Assembly: GCF_014203695.1 (NCBI RefSeq)
Contig: NZ_JACHJO010000006.1
Location: forward strand, 309,847 to 373,846
Direction: 5' to 3'
Origin: Nocardiopsis algeriensis
GTDB taxonomy: Bacteria > Actinomycetota > Actinomycetes > Streptosporangiales > Streptosporangiaceae
Length of the DNA stretch: 64,000 bases
The position numbers and the translations under genes were made by a program. Shown here piece by piece: positions 19,750 through 30,774 of this stretch (the first letter of the stretch is position 1; the number at the start of each line of letters is the position of its first letter). The notes beneath the pieces were generated by a model. That model saw only the letters and a program-made list of their open reading frames with translations, was not told the DNA's origin and did not search any database.

Positions 19750-20592
19750 GTGAGTGCTGACGTGCGCATTCTCGCGGCCGAACCGGGCTGCCATCTCTTC
19801 GGCGACAACGGGTGCGGCTTCTCCGCTCCTACCACGGGGATGTTCTTCCCCACACCGTGGTACGAGAACATCCCCGGCAGTGCCGGTATCGACCTGCACC
19901 TGCTGCTGCTGCTCGTGGCGGTCGGTGCCACCCTGCTCCTGTGGTCGTGGTTCAGCAAGAAGCTGAGCCTCGTCCCCGGGCGCAGGCAGGGCATCGGTGA
20001 GATGCTGATCCTGTTCATCCGGGATCAGATCGCCCGACCCACGATGGGCGCCAAGGGCGACAAGTTCCTGCCGCTGCTGACGACCCTCTTCACGTTCATC
20101 CTGCTGATGAACTTCACCGGTCTCATCCCGGGCATGCTTCCGGTCAACAGCAACCTGGCCTTCCCGGCCATGCTGGCGGTCTTCGTCTACGTGCTCACCC
20201 TGGTGATCGGCATGCGCAACCAGGGCGGCTGGGGCTACATCCGCAACCAGATCTTCCCGGCGGGGATGCCCAAGCCGATCTACGTGCTGGTCACCCCGAT
20301 CGAGATCCTCTCGGTCTTCGTGATCCGCCCGGTCACCCACGCCCTCCGTCTCTTCGCGACCATGTTCGCGGGCAGCCTCCTGCTCGCCGTGTTCGCCTAC
20401 GGCGGCTGGTACATGCTCAACCTCGGTGCGCCCGCCGCGCTCGCCGCCGCCTCGGCGGTGTTCTCCGGTGCCGCCCTGATCGGCTACATCGTCTTCTTCG
20501 TCTTCGAGATCGTCATCATGCTCGTCCAGGCGTTCATCTTCACGCTCCTGGCCGGTCTGTACCTCAACGACTCCCTCGAAGCAGCCCACTAG
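19750..20592 (+). CDS. atpB: ATP synthase F0 subunit a
   Basis: Proton-channel subunit of 280 residues with five to six membrane helices. The essential arginine is in PVTHALRLFATMFAGSLLL, and the N-terminal helical region ends in MNFTGLIPGMLPVNSNL, both diagnostic. GTG start at 19750 follows AAAGGA by 6 nt. A GC hairpin (CCCCGGC/GCCGGGG near 20608-20625) lies between this gene and atpE and could influence mRNA processing toward the abundant c subunit. Confidence 0.97.
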   Translation: MSADVRILAAEPGCHLFGDNGCGFSAPTTGMFFPTPWYENIPGSAGIDLHLLLLLVAVGATLLLWSWFSKKLSLVPGRRQGIGEMLILFIRDQIARPTMGAKGDKFLPLLTTLFTFILLMNFTGLIPGMLPVNSNLAFPAMLAVFVYVLTLVIGMRNQGGWGYIRNQIFPAGMPKPIYVLVTPIEILSVFVIRPVTHALRLFATMFAGSLLLAVFAYGGWYMLNLGAPAALAAASAVFSGAALIGYIVFFVFEIVIMLVQAFIFTLLAGLYLNDSLEAAH

Positions 20593-20712
20593 ATTCCCCT
20601 CTCCCCTCCCCGGCCCCTGCCGGGGGGACCCGAGGTGTGAAGGACCCCGTCCAAACCGGCGAACTGACCAATTGCGCAAGCAACGCCGGACGTCGAGTAA
20701 AGGGAATACAAC

Positions 20713-20934
20713 ATGGACATCGCCGCGATCTCCGGCAGCATCAACACCGTCGGCTACGGCATCAGCGTCATCGGCGCCGGCATCGGTGTCGGTATCGTCT
20801 TCGGTCTCGGTATGCAGGCCATCGCCCGCCAGCCCGAGGCCCGCGGTCCCCTCCAGACCAACATCTACCTCGGTTTCGCGCTCATCGAGGCCCTCGCCAT
20901 CCTGGGCTTCGTCCTCGCGTTCGCCGTCAACTAG
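20713..20934 (+). CDS. atpE: ATP synthase F0 subunit c
   Basis: Two-helix hairpin protein of 73 residues forming the rotor ring. Helix 1 carries the glycine motif GAGIGVGIVFG; the polar loop is ARQPEARG; helix 2 has the proton-carrying Glu59 in GFALIEALAILGFVLAF. Length is slightly below E. coli (79) and normal for actinobacteria. ATG after AAAGGGA. Confidence 0.97.
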   Translation: MDIAAISGSINTVGYGISVIGAGIGVGIVFGLGMQAIARQPEARGPLQTNIYLGFALIEALAILGFVLAFAVN

Positions 20935-20988
20935 GCCCGACACGGCCGACCGTTCTTCGATGGCAACTGACGTGAAGGAGGGCTGACC

Positions 20989-21534
20989 ATGTTGCTGGAG
21001 CTGGCAGCCGATGACAACATTCTGCGAATCGACTGGGTGAAGTTCACCTTCGGTGCGATCGCGCTCGCAGTGGTCTGGTTCTTCGTGGGCCGCAAGGCGG
21101 TCCCGAAGGTGATGGCGGTCCTCGACGAGCGCCACGACGCCATCGAGGGCGGCATCGAGCGGGCCAAGCGTGCCGAGGCCGAGGCCGAGGAGATCCGACA
21201 GCAGTACCGCGAGAAGCTCGAGGAAGCCCACCGCGAGTACGCCCAGGAGCTCGAGAAGGCCAAGGAGCAGCGCGCGGCGATCATCGCCGAGGCCCGCGAG
21301 GAGGCCCAGGCCGAGGCGTCCCGCATCCTGGAGGCCGCCAAGGCCCAGATCGAGGCCGACCGCCAGCAGGCGATGGCCCAGCTGCGGGGCGAGGTCGGGG
21401 CCCTGGCCACCGATCTCGCCGGCCGCATCGTCGGTGAGACCCTCACCGACACCGCCGCGCAGACCCGTGTCGTGGACCGGTTCCTCCAGGAGCTGGAGCA
21501 GGACGGGAATGTCCAGCGGGCCGAGGTGCGTTGA
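20989..21534 (+). CDS. atpF: ATP synthase F0 subunit b
   Basis: Peripheral stalk protein of 181 residues: one N-terminal membrane helix (about residues 17-37, WVKFTFGAIALAVVWFFVG) and a long charged coiled coil, with repeated EA, EE and KA heptads through residue 150. The strong AAGGAGG ribosome-binding site precedes the ATG by 9 nt. The stop overlaps the atpH start (TGATG). It dimerises and binds the delta subunit at its C-terminus. Confidence 0.96.
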   Translation: MLLELAADDNILRIDWVKFTFGAIALAVVWFFVGRKAVPKVMAVLDERHDAIEGGIERAKRAEAEAEEIRQQYREKLEEAHREYAQELEKAKEQRAAIIAEAREEAQAEASRILEAAKAQIEADRQQAMAQLRGEVGALATDLAGRIVGETLTDTAAQTRVVDRFLQELEQDGNVQRAEVR

Positions 21535-22355
21535 TGCGTGGTATCAGTCGTACCTCTCTGGCAGAGGTGACCCGGCGCCTGGACGAGAACGTCCTGGCGT
21601 CGGCCGGCGCCGACCGCCACGCGATCGAGCTCGGGGCCGAGATCTTCGAGGTGGTCGGGCTGCTCGGCGATGAGCACTCGCTGCGCCGCTGGCTGGCCGA
21701 CCAGTCCAACCCCGCCGAGCAGAAGACCGGTCTGATCGGTCAGCTGCTCGAGAGCAAGGTCTCGCCGTCCACGGTCATCGTGGTCAGCGACGTCGTCCAG
21801 CAGAAGTGGTCCAGCGCCCGCGACCTCGTGGACGCACTGGAGCGCATGGGCGTCTACGCGACCATCGCCTCGGTCGACGGCACCCGCCTGGACGAGCTGG
21901 AGGACGAGCTCTTCCGCTTCGAGCGGATCGTCGTCGCCCAGCCCGAGCTGCGCGCGGCCCTCACCCGGGACGGGGTCTCCCAGGAGCACCTGCGCGCCCT
22001 GGTCCGCGACCTGCTCGAGGGCAAGGCGAACCCGGCCACAGTCGCGCTCGTCGGCGAGGCGGTCGCCCGCCCCAGGAACCGCACCCTGGAGCAGGTGCTG
22101 GAGACCTACGCCCAGCTCGTCGCGGAGCGGGCCCAGCGCTACATCGCGCTGGTCCGTGTCGCGCACCCGCTGAGCGAGGACCAGCAGGAACGCCTGCGCG
22201 GCGCCCTCGCCCGCAGGTACGGGCGTGCGATCCACCTGAACATCGAGGTCGACCCCGGCCTCGTGGGCGGCCTGTCCGTCCAGGTGGGTGACGAGATCAC
22301 CGACGGCACGATCGCCGGGCGCATCGCCGAGGTGCGGCGCCGTCTGGCCGGCTGA
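21534..22355 (+). CDS. atpH: ATP synthase F1 subunit delta
   Basis: OSCP/delta subunit of 273 residues linking the b stalk to the top of F1. It is about 100 residues longer than E. coli delta (177), as usual in streptomycete-type actinobacteria. The conserved C-terminal block is visible ([28 protein letters not shown]). ATG at 21534 overlaps the atpF stop; a TTG one codon earlier is possible. Confidence 0.95.
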   Translation: MRGISRTSLAEVTRRLDENVLASAGADRHAIELGAEIFEVVGLLGDEHSLRRWLADQSNPAEQKTGLIGQLLESKVSPSTVIVVSDVVQQKWSSARDLVDALERMGVYATIASVDGTRLDELEDELFRFERIVVAQPELRAALTRDGVSQEHLRALVRDLLEGKANPATVALVGEAVARPRNRTLEQVLETYAQLVAERAQRYIALVRVAHPLSEDQQERLRGALARRYGRAIHLNIEVDPGLVGGLSVQVGDEITDGTIAGRIAEVRRRLAG

Positions 22356-22423
22356 CACCCGAATGCAAGGCAAGCACGCACGGCGCCGGCTCGGCGCCAC
22401 TTGAGAGCAAGGACAACGTAGAG

Positions 22424-24058
22424 ATGGCGGAGCTGACGATCCGGCCGGACGAGATCCGGGACGCGCTGCAGCGCTTCGTCCAGTCGTACGAGCCTGAGGC
22501 CACCCGCGCGGAAGAGGTCGGTACCGTCACCTACTCCGGTGACGGCATCGCCCGCGTCAGTGGCCTTCCCTCGGCGATGGCGAACGAACTGCTGCAATTC
22601 GAGGACGGCACCCTGGGCATGGCCCAGAACCTCGAGATCGGCGAGATCGGTGCCGTCGTGCTGGGCGACTTCACCGGCATCGAGGAGGGGCAGAAGGTGC
22701 GCCGCACCGGCCAGCTCCTCTCCGTGCCGGTGGGCGACAACTTCCTCGGCCGTGTGGTGGACCCCCTGGGCAACCCCATCGACGGCAAGGGCGAGATCGA
22801 GACCACCGAGCGCCGCGAGCTGGAGCTGCAGGCCGCGACCGTGATGGAGCGCAAGCCCGTCCACGAGCCGCTGCAGACCGGTATCAAGGCCATCGACTCG
22901 ATGACCCCGATCGGCCGCGGCCAGCGCCAGCTGATCATCGGCGACCGGCAGACCGGCAAGACCGCGGTCTGCATCGACGCGATCATCAACCAGAAGGCCA
23001 ACTGGGACTCCGGCGACCCCGACAAGCAGGTGCGCTGCATCTACGTCGCGGTCGGCCAGAAGGGCTCGACCATCGCCAGCGTGCGCGGCGCCCTGGAGGA
23101 GGCCGGCGCGATGGAGTACACCACCATCATCGCCGCTCCGGCGTCCGACGCCGCGGGCTTCAAGTACCTGGCCCCCTACACCGGCTCCGCGCTGGGCCAG
23201 CACTGGATGTACCAGGGCAAGCACGTCCTGGTGGTCTTCGACGACCTGACCAAGCAGGCCGAGGCCTACCGCGCGGTCTCCCTCCTGCTGCGCCGCCCGC
23301 CGGGCCGTGAGGCCTACCCGGGTGACGTCTTCTACCTCCACTCCCGCCTCCTGGAGCGCTGCGCGAAGCTCTCCGACGAGCTGGGCAAGGGCTCGATGAC
23401 CGCTCTGCCGATCATCGAGACCAAGGCGGGCGACGTCTCGGCGTACATCCCCACCAACGTCATCTCCATCACCGACGGCCAGGTGTTCCTGGAGTCCGAC
23501 CTGTTCAACCAGGGACAGCGTCCGGCCATCGACGTCGGTGTCTCGGTCTCCCGTGTCGGTGGCGCGGCGCAGACCAAGGCGATGAAGAAGGTCTCCGGTA
23601 CCCTCCGGCTGGGCCTGGCCCAGTACCGCGAGCTCGAGGCCTTCTCCGCGTTCAGCTCCGACCTGGACGCCGTCTCCAAGCAGCAGCTGGAGCGCGGTGC
23701 CCGCCTGATGGAGCTGCTCAAGCAGGGCCAGTACTCCCCGTTCTCCATGGAGAAGCAGGTCGTCTCCATCTGGATGGGCACCACCGGCCGCGTCGACGAC
23801 GTCCCCGTCGAGGACGTGCGCCGCTTCGAGGAGGACTTCCTGTCCTACCTGGAGCGCGAGAACGGCGGTGTCCTGGACACCATCCGCGAGTCCGGCAAGT
23901 TCGAGTCCGAGACCGAGCAGGCCCTCGTCGGCTCCCTCGACAAGTTCAAGCAGGGCTTCCAGACCTCGTCCGGCTCCCTCCTGGGCGTCGAGGCCGAGGC
24001 GCTCGACGAGGAGAACGTCGGCCAGGAGACCATCAAGGTCGCCAAGGGCGGGAAGTAA
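22424..24058 (+). CDS. atpA: ATP synthase F1 subunit alpha
   Basis: Regulatory nucleotide-binding subunit, 544 residues. The P-loop is [13 protein letters not shown]; the arginine-finger and signature region is visible in [17 protein letters not shown]. An extended C-terminal tail of about 30 residues ([33 protein letters not shown]) goes beyond E. coli alpha. In mycobacteria a comparable tail restrains ATP hydrolysis; that role here is inference. ATG start after AGCAAGGA. Confidence 0.97.
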   Translation: MAELTIRPDEIRDALQRFVQSYEPEATRAEEVGTVTYSGDGIARVSGLPSAMANELLQFEDGTLGMAQNLEIGEIGAVVLGDFTGIEEGQKVRRTGQLLSVPVGDNFLGRVVDPLGNPIDGKGEIETTERRELELQAATVMERKPVHEPLQTGIKAIDSMTPIGRGQRQLIIGDRQTGKTAVCIDAIINQKANWDSGDPDKQVRCIYVAVGQKGSTIASVRGALEEAGAMEYTTIIAAPASDAAGFKYLAPYTGSALGQHWMYQGKHVLVVFDDLTKQAEAYRAVSLLLRRPPGREAYPGDVFYLHSRLLERCAKLSDELGKGSMTALPIIETKAGDVSAYIPTNVISITDGQVFLESDLFNQGQRPAIDVGVSVSRVGGAAQTKAMKKVSGTLRLGLAQYRELEAFSAFSSDLDAVSKQQLERGARLMELLKQGQYSPFSMEKQVVSIWMGTTGRVDDVPVEDVRRFEEDFLSYLERENGGVLDTIRESGKFESETEQALVGSLDKFKQGFQTSSGSLLGVEAEALDEENVGQETIKVAKGGK

Positions 24059-24061
24059 CCC

Positions 24062-26430
<2,369 letters not shown>

Positions 26431-26471
26431 TACCGAAGAGTCCGTCGAGGGTGGCGGCGAGCAAGCCGTCA

Positions 26472-26511
26472 GGCCGGGCCGGCCCCCGGGAGAAAGGGGG
26501 TCGGCCCGGCC
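26472..26511 (+). other. Intra-operonic hairpin between atpD and atpC
   Basis: A 16-bp stem (GGCCGGGCCGGCCCCC with GGGGGTCGGCCCGGCC, one G-T pair) in the unusually long atpD-atpC gap. It has no U-tract. It could attenuate transcription or mark an mRNA processing site and so set the lower dose of epsilon relative to beta. Confidence 0.6.
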
Positions 26512-26543
26512 GAATCCACCCGCCAGCCGAGGAGTTTGTGGCA

Positions 26544-26933
26544 GTGTCGAAGAAGCTTTCCGTCGAGATCGTCTCCCCCGAGCACGAGGTGTGGTCGGGT
26601 GAGGGCGACATGGTGATCGCCAAGACGGTCGAGGGCGAGATCGGTATCCAGCCCGGGCACGTCCCGGTGATGGCCCTTCTGGCCCACGACGCCGTCGTCC
26701 GCGTGCTGGGTGCGCGCGAGACCGGTGAGGTTCGGGCCGCCGCGCACGGCGGGTTCATCTCGGTGTCGGACGGAGGTCGCGTCTCCATCCTCGCCGAGAC
26801 CGCCGAGCTCGCCGAGGAGATCGACGTCGAGCGCGCCCGCACGGCTTTCGAGAGCGCCGGCGGATCGGGTGACACCGTCGCCCTGGGCCGCGCCCGCAGC
26901 CGCCTGCGTGCGGCAGGCGAGGAAGTCACCTGA
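26544..26933 (+). CDS. atpC: ATP synthase F1 subunit epsilon
   Basis: Epsilon subunit of 129 residues: N-terminal beta-sandwich (LSVEIVSPEHEVWSGEGD, then GEIGIQPGHVPVMALL) and a C-terminal helical part from about residue 85. I prefer the GTG at 26544, placing AGGAG 9 nt upstream; a GTG at 26538 has only 3 nt spacing. It ends the atp operon; a DUF2550 gene follows 26 bp later. Confidence 0.94.
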   Translation: MSKKLSVEIVSPEHEVWSGEGDMVIAKTVEGEIGIQPGHVPVMALLAHDAVVRVLGARETGEVRAAAHGGFISVSDGGRVSILAETAELAEEIDVERARTAFESAGGSGDTVALGRARSRLRAAGEEVT

Positions 26934-26959
26934 CCGCAGTACCTGGAGACGGAGACGGG

Positions 26960-27448
26960 GTGGGAATGGAACAGTTGCTGCTCGGAACGCCTTGGGTGGA
27001 GCCCGTGCAGTGGGTGTTTCTCGCCCTTCTCCTGCTCGCGGTCGCACTGGCGGCCACCGGATTCCTGCGCCGCTGGATCCTCCTGCGGCGCGGCGGCGCG
27101 GTGGAGTGCCATCTGCGTACCGTGGGTGTACGGGGCCGCCGGGGCTCCTGGCGCATCGGTATGTGCCGGTACGGCTCGGAGCACCTCGACTGGTTCCCGA
27201 TCTTCTCCCTCAGACCGCGGCCGACAGCACAGCTGTCGCGCCGCGGTCTCGTCATTGTGGGGCGCCGTCTGCCGGAAGAGGGGGAGCAGCTGCCCGCCGA
27301 CAGCACGGTCGTGCGGATCGGCTGGGCCGGCGACGACGGTGCCGACCCCGAGGAGGCGGCGTTCGAGATCGCGATGGGCGAGGCCACCCTCACCGGGTTC
27401 CTGTCGTGGGTCGAGTCGCTGCCCCCGGGCACCCCGTGGGAGGCCTGA
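26960..27448 (+). CDS. DUF2550 membrane protein
   Basis: Protein of 162 residues with one N-terminal membrane helix (about residues 17-34, WVFLALLLLAVALAATGF) and a cytoplasmic domain beginning with the basic RRWILLRRGGAVECHLR. GSWRIGMCRYGSEHLDWFPIFSL is characteristic of DUF2550, a family that follows atpC in many actinobacteria. Function unknown. GTG at 26960; an ATG two codons later is an alternative start. It is likely transcribed with the atp operon. Confidence 0.86.
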   Translation: MGMEQLLLGTPWVEPVQWVFLALLLLAVALAATGFLRRWILLRRGGAVECHLRTVGVRGRRGSWRIGMCRYGSEHLDWFPIFSLRPRPTAQLSRRGLVIVGRRLPEEGEQLPADSTVVRIGWAGDDGADPEEAAFEIAMGEATLTGFLSWVESLPPGTPWEA

Positions 27449-27513
27449 ACCGGCGCTGTGCGCATCGGAGCGCCTTCCGCCCCGGATGGCCCGGGGATGG
27501 CAGGATTTCGGAC

Positions 27514-28029
27514 ATGGTCGCTTCCCCGTCGCGGCGGCTGGCCGCCATCGCCCTGGCCGGCCCGCTCCTGATCGCCTGCCAGCCGACCGGAGGCCATGTG
27601 GCCGCGGTCGCCACCGGCCACTTCACGGCCGGTCACAGTTTTCCCGTGCTGCTCATCTCCTGGTGCGGCGAGGAACCGCCCCGCCAGATCGACCTGGTGG
27701 GGGAGCACCAGCGGCGGCACCTGATCGCCACCCGCGAGTTCGAGGGCGGGAGCATCGAGGTGGACCTGTCAGCCCCCGGTGAGGACTGGGACATCCTCGA
27801 CGGCGACGGCCGCGCCGTCTACCGCCTGGGCCCGGACTCCCCGCAGGAGGAGTACCTGCTGGGAGTCGGGACCGCTGCGGCGGAACCGGGTGAGGAGGCC
27901 GAGCACGACATCGGCACCCTGGTGTTCAGCACCGGGGCGCTCACCTCGGAGCAGGGCGTCTACGCGAGTGTGTCGGGAACGGGGAAGGCCGAGTTCACCG
28001 ACGCCGAGGAGTTTCCGCCCTCCTGCTGA
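27514..28029 (+). CDS. Putative secreted lipoprotein
   Basis: A 171-residue protein with an N-terminal signal: basic SRRL, a hydrophobic core, and lipobox LLIAC with the lipid-attached Cys at about residue 21. The mature part is acidic and beta-rich (EFEGGSIEVDLSAPGEDWDILDGDGR), with no recognised domain; two further Cys lie at CGEE and the C-terminal CC region ending PPSC. A CAGGAT hexamer ends 8 nt before the ATG, so the transcript may be leaderless. Function unknown. Confidence 0.7.
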   Translation: MVASPSRRLAAIALAGPLLIACQPTGGHVAAVATGHFTAGHSFPVLLISWCGEEPPRQIDLVGEHQRRHLIATREFEGGSIEVDLSAPGEDWDILDGDGRAVYRLGPDSPQEEYLLGVGTAAAEPGEEAEHDIGTLVFSTGALTSEQGVYASVSGTGKAEFTDAEEFPPSC

Positions 28030-28039
28030 GGACGTCGCC

Positions 28040-28636
28040 TCAGCGCTCGCCCCCCGGTTTCCAGAGGACCTCGTCGCCCTCCTTCGCCACGTACCGGCCC
28101 AGGATGAACAGCAGGTCCGAGAGGCGGTTGAGGTATTGCGCCGTCAGGGCGTTGACGCCCTCCCCGTGCTCCTCGACCGCGGCCCACACGCTGCGCTCGG
28201 CACGGCGCACCACGATCCGCGCGGTGTGCAGCAGCGAGACGGTGGGGGAGCCGCCGGGCAGGATGAAGCTGCGCAGCGTGGGCAGATCGGCGTTGTAGGC
28301 GTCACAGGCCTCCTCCAGCCGGGTGACGTACTCCGGCAGCACCCGCAGCGGCGGATACTCGGGATCGGGCACGACGGGGGTGGACAGGTCCGCCCCGAGG
28401 TCGAACAGCTCGTTCTGGATGCGGGAGAGCAGTTCCCGCACGTCGTCGGGGACCTCGCCGAAGGCCATGACGGCGCCGATGGCGGCGTTGGCCTCCTCCG
28501 CGTCGGCGTAGCCGGCGATCCTGGAGTCGTTCTTGCTGGTGCGGCTCATGTCTCCCAGAGCCGTGGTGCCGCTGTCGCCGGTGCGTGTGTAGATCTTCGA
28601 CAGCACGACCGGCTTGTCGGTGTCCCGTTTCGTCAT
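28040..28636 (-). CDS. Corrinoid adenosyltransferase, PduO/MMAB type
   Basis: ATP:cob(I)alamin adenosyltransferase of 198 residues that makes adenosylcobalamin. Family motifs: KIYTRTGDSGTTALGD at the N-terminus (ATP binding), RIQNELFDLGADLSTP, and the C-terminal LNRLSDLLFILGRY. Its product is the cofactor needed by the mutase at 47.6 kb, and MeaB is in the same window. It is monocistronic and convergent with the lipoprotein gene, 11 bp apart. Confidence 0.95.
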   Translation of the reverse strand: MTKRDTDKPVVLSKIYTRTGDSGTTALGDMSRTSKNDSRIAGYADAEEANAAIGAVMAFGEVPDDVRELLSRIQNELFDLGADLSTPVVPDPEYPPLRVLPEYVTRLEEACDAYNADLPTLRSFILPGGSPTVSLLHTARIVVRRAERSVWAAVEEHGEGVNALTAQYLNRLSDLLFILGRYVAKEGDEVLWKPGGER

Positions 28637-28708
28637 GCACCCACCCTAGGGTGCGCGCGGCGCGGGGCCCCGGGGCGGGTGCGGCGGGACTCCGCCCCCG
28701 AGAACGGA

Positions 28709-28748
28709 GGGCGGGCGGTGCGGACCCGGAGGTCCGCACCGCCCGCCC
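28709..28748 (-). terminator. Strong hairpin terminator after the M28 peptidase
   Basis: A perfect 18-bp stem, starting GGGCGGGCGGTGCGGACC at 28709 and closing at 28748 with a CGGA loop. It is placed to stop minus-strand transcription from the M28 peptidase, before the adenosyltransferase gene. Repeat copy 2 lies between it and the peptidase stop codon. Confidence 0.8.
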
Positions 28749-28780
28749 CTTCCTGCTTCTCGGGGTCAGGTGTCGGCTGG

Positions 28781-28957
28781 GCCGTGTTTTCGGATGCTCT
28801 CGCCGTATCGGCGGAGCCGATCCCCGGCGAACGGCCGGCCAGGCGTTTCCTTGCGAGGCGGGGAGCGCAGCTCAGCCTGGTTGGCTTCGCAAGCTCTCCG
28901 ACGCGGCAAGGGGGCGCCTGGCGGCCGTGCAGCCCGAGATGATCCGAAAAACAGGGC
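28781..28957 (+). repeat. MITE-like interspersed repeat, copy 2
   Basis: A 177-bp element, GCCGTGTTTTCGGATGC to GATCCGAAAAACAGGGC, same orientation and nearly same length as copy 1. Flanks are CTGG and CTAG. The right flank CTA supplies the stop codon of the M28 peptidase gene on the minus strand, so the repeat directly abuts that gene's 3' end. Confidence 0.85.
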
Positions 28958-30550
28958 CTAGCGCAGCCAGGTGTCGCCCACGCGGTCGAACTCGGGCGTG
29001 GCGGCGGAGAAGGAGCGCACGCCGTTCACGGGGAGGGTGTTCTCGGCGAGGAACTCCACGCCGTGCGCACCCGCGGCCGACAGCTCGGCCACCGAGTCCC
29101 AGTTGACGTTCTCCATCGTGTCGTCGGGCGTGTGGTAGTACGGGTCGTACTGGGCGCCCGCGGTACCGCCGTACCACTCGACCTGCTCCTCGGTCTTGAC
29201 GCCGTCGGCGCCGCTGAAGAGACCGCCCGAGGGGATGCCCGCGTTCATGAAGGGCGCGTAGTCGCTGCGGCCGCTGAGCACGCCGGGCTCGCTGACCTGG
29301 CCCTGCTCGGCGAAGTAGTCCGAGAAGATCTTCGAGATCGCGCCCGAGCCGGACGGGGCGGGGACGGAACCGGGCAGCTCCATCGCGCCGTCCAGGACGA
29401 AGCGGCCGTAGTTGTGCGAGCCGATCATGTCGAAGTTGAGGTAGAGCGCGATGTCGTCGAGCTCCTGCGCGCTCAGGGAGGCGACGTACTCGGTGGAGCC
29501 GATCAGCCCCTCCTCCTCGGTGCCCCAGAAGGCGAAGCGGACCTTGTTCTTGGTCTCCTCCTGCGCCGCGAGCTGGATCGCGGTCTCCAGGACGAAGGAG
29601 GTGCCGCTGGCGTTGTCGTTGATCGCGGGACCGTCCTCGACACCGTCGAGGTGGGCGCCGACGACCACGACGTTGTCGTCGCGCCCGCCCGCCGTCTCGG
29701 CCAGGACGTTGTAGGAGGTCTTGGTCTCGACGGAGGCGTCGACGGCGACGCGCACCTCCAGGCCCTCGCCGGCCGACAGCAGCTCGGCGCCGGCCGTGCC
29801 GGACACGCCGATCGCGGGGATGTCGGAGAGCTCGCTGACGGTGCCGAGGAACACCTCGTCCGCGTTGTTGACCACCAGGGCGGCGGAGGCGCCGGCGTCC
29901 GCGGCGTTCTGGACCTTCTCGGAGAACGCGCAGGAGCCGCGCACGACGACCGCGACCGCTCCCGCGGGGAAGCCGGCGAAGTCGTCGGCGGAGCAGCCGC
30001 TCGCGGTGCTGTCCGGGTTGACCGCCACGGCCGGGGCCGTGACGTCGCCCGCCCTCGAGTAGGACAGCGTGACGTAGTCGGTGCCGACCTCGAAGGTGTG
30101 CTCGTCCGGCGCGGTCCGGCTCAGGACGGCGTCGGAGTGCTCGGACCAGTGGTCGTAGTCGAACTCGTGCCGGTAGGTCTCGTATCCGGCCCGTTCGAGC
30201 TGGTCCTCCACGTAGAGGGCGGCCACGTCGTAGCCGGGGGTGCCCGAGGCGCGGTTGCCGCCGTTGTACTCGGCGATGACGTCGAAGCTCTCCATGTGGC
30301 TCCGGACGGCGTCGACGGTCACGAGCTCCGACAGGGGGAGGTCCTCGCCAGGGGTGCCCGGCTTGCCCGGCTTCCCGGGCTTGCCGGGTTTCCCGGGCTT
30401 ACCCGGCTTCCCGGGCTTGCCCGGCTTGGCCGGGTGCTGCGGGGCATGCTCGGGCGCGGCGCTCGCCGGGCTCGCGGCAAGGGTGCCCGCGGTCATCAGG
30501 GCTGCCGTGAGGCCGGCCAGCGCTGCCAGCCGTCTGCTGGGTGTAGGCAA
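28958..30550 (-). CDS. Secreted M28-family zinc aminopeptidase with PA domain
   Basis: Secreted metallopeptidase of 530 residues. After a signal peptide (LAALAGLTAALMTAGTLAASPASA) comes a linker of nine Gly-Lys/Thr-Pro triplets, then the catalytic domain with an inserted protease-associated domain (SGCSADDFAGFPAGAVAVVVRGSC). Zinc-binding motifs of M28: VVVGAHLDGV, INDNASG, the catalytic Glu pair in FWGTEEEGL, NFDMIGS and YYHTPDD. I chose the TTG at 30550, because GGAGGA lies 7 nt upstream and the signal peptide begins at once; an ATG at 30580 gives ten more residues. A close known relative is the Streptomyces griseus aminopeptidase. Confidence 0.9.
   Translation of the reverse strand: MPTPSRRLAALAGLTAALMTAGTLAASPASAAPEHAPQHPAKPGKPGKPGKPGKPGKPGKPGKPGTPGEDLPLSELVTVDAVRSHMESFDVIAEYNGGNRASGTPGYDVAALYVEDQLERAGYETYRHEFDYDHWSEHSDAVLSRTAPDEHTFEVGTDYVTLSYSRAGDVTAPAVAVNPDSTASGCSADDFAGFPAGAVAVVVRGSCAFSEKVQNAADAGASAALVVNNADEVFLGTVSELSDIPAIGVSGTAGAELLSAGEGLEVRVAVDASVETKTSYNVLAETAGGRDDNVVVVGAHLDGVEDGPAINDNASGTSFVLETAIQLAAQEETKNKVRFAFWGTEEEGLIGSTEYVASLSAQELDDIALYLNFDMIGSHNYGRFVLDGAMELPGSVPAPSGSGAISKIFSDYFAEQGQVSEPGVLSGRSDYAPFMNAGIPSGGLFSGADGVKTEEQVEWYGGTAGAQYDPYYHTPDDTMENVNWDSVAELSAAGAHGVEFLAENTLPVNGVRSFSAATPEFDRVGDTWLR
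30349..30430 (-). repeat. Tandem 9-bp repeats encoding a Gly-Lys-Pro linker
   Basis: About nine tandem copies of a 9-bp unit (variants of GCTTGCCCG on the plus strand) inside the peptidase gene, encoding PGK triplets. Such tracts are prone to copy-number change by slippage. The encoded linker joins the signal peptide to the catalytic domain. Confidence 0.85.
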
Positions 30551-30672
30551 CGATCTTCCTCCGTGGTACGAGGAGTCCATCGCTCCGCGGTGTTGGGGGA
30601 TGGACACCTGGGGTAGGCGAGGTATCGATGCAGAGTGCCACCGGACGGCAGCTGTGGGCAAGCGCTGAAGGT

Positions 30673-30731
30673 AAAATTGCCACAATCAGCCAAAAGAATG
30701 ACGTGGCTGTGGCCAATATGATTAAATAACC
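30673..30731. promoter_or_regulatory. AT-rich patch and hairpin before the M28 peptidase
   Basis: GCCACA...GCCA (from 30677) can pair with TGGCTGTGGC (to 30712), followed by CAATATGATTAAATAAC, the most AT-rich patch in several kilobases. It lies between the DUF1707 gene's end and the peptidase gene. It may combine a terminator with the peptidase promoter; no clean -35/-10 pair was found. Confidence 0.4.
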
Positions 30732-30774
30732 GGCCCGAAAACCAGCAAATGTCTCGAAAGCGAGCTTTGCCGGC

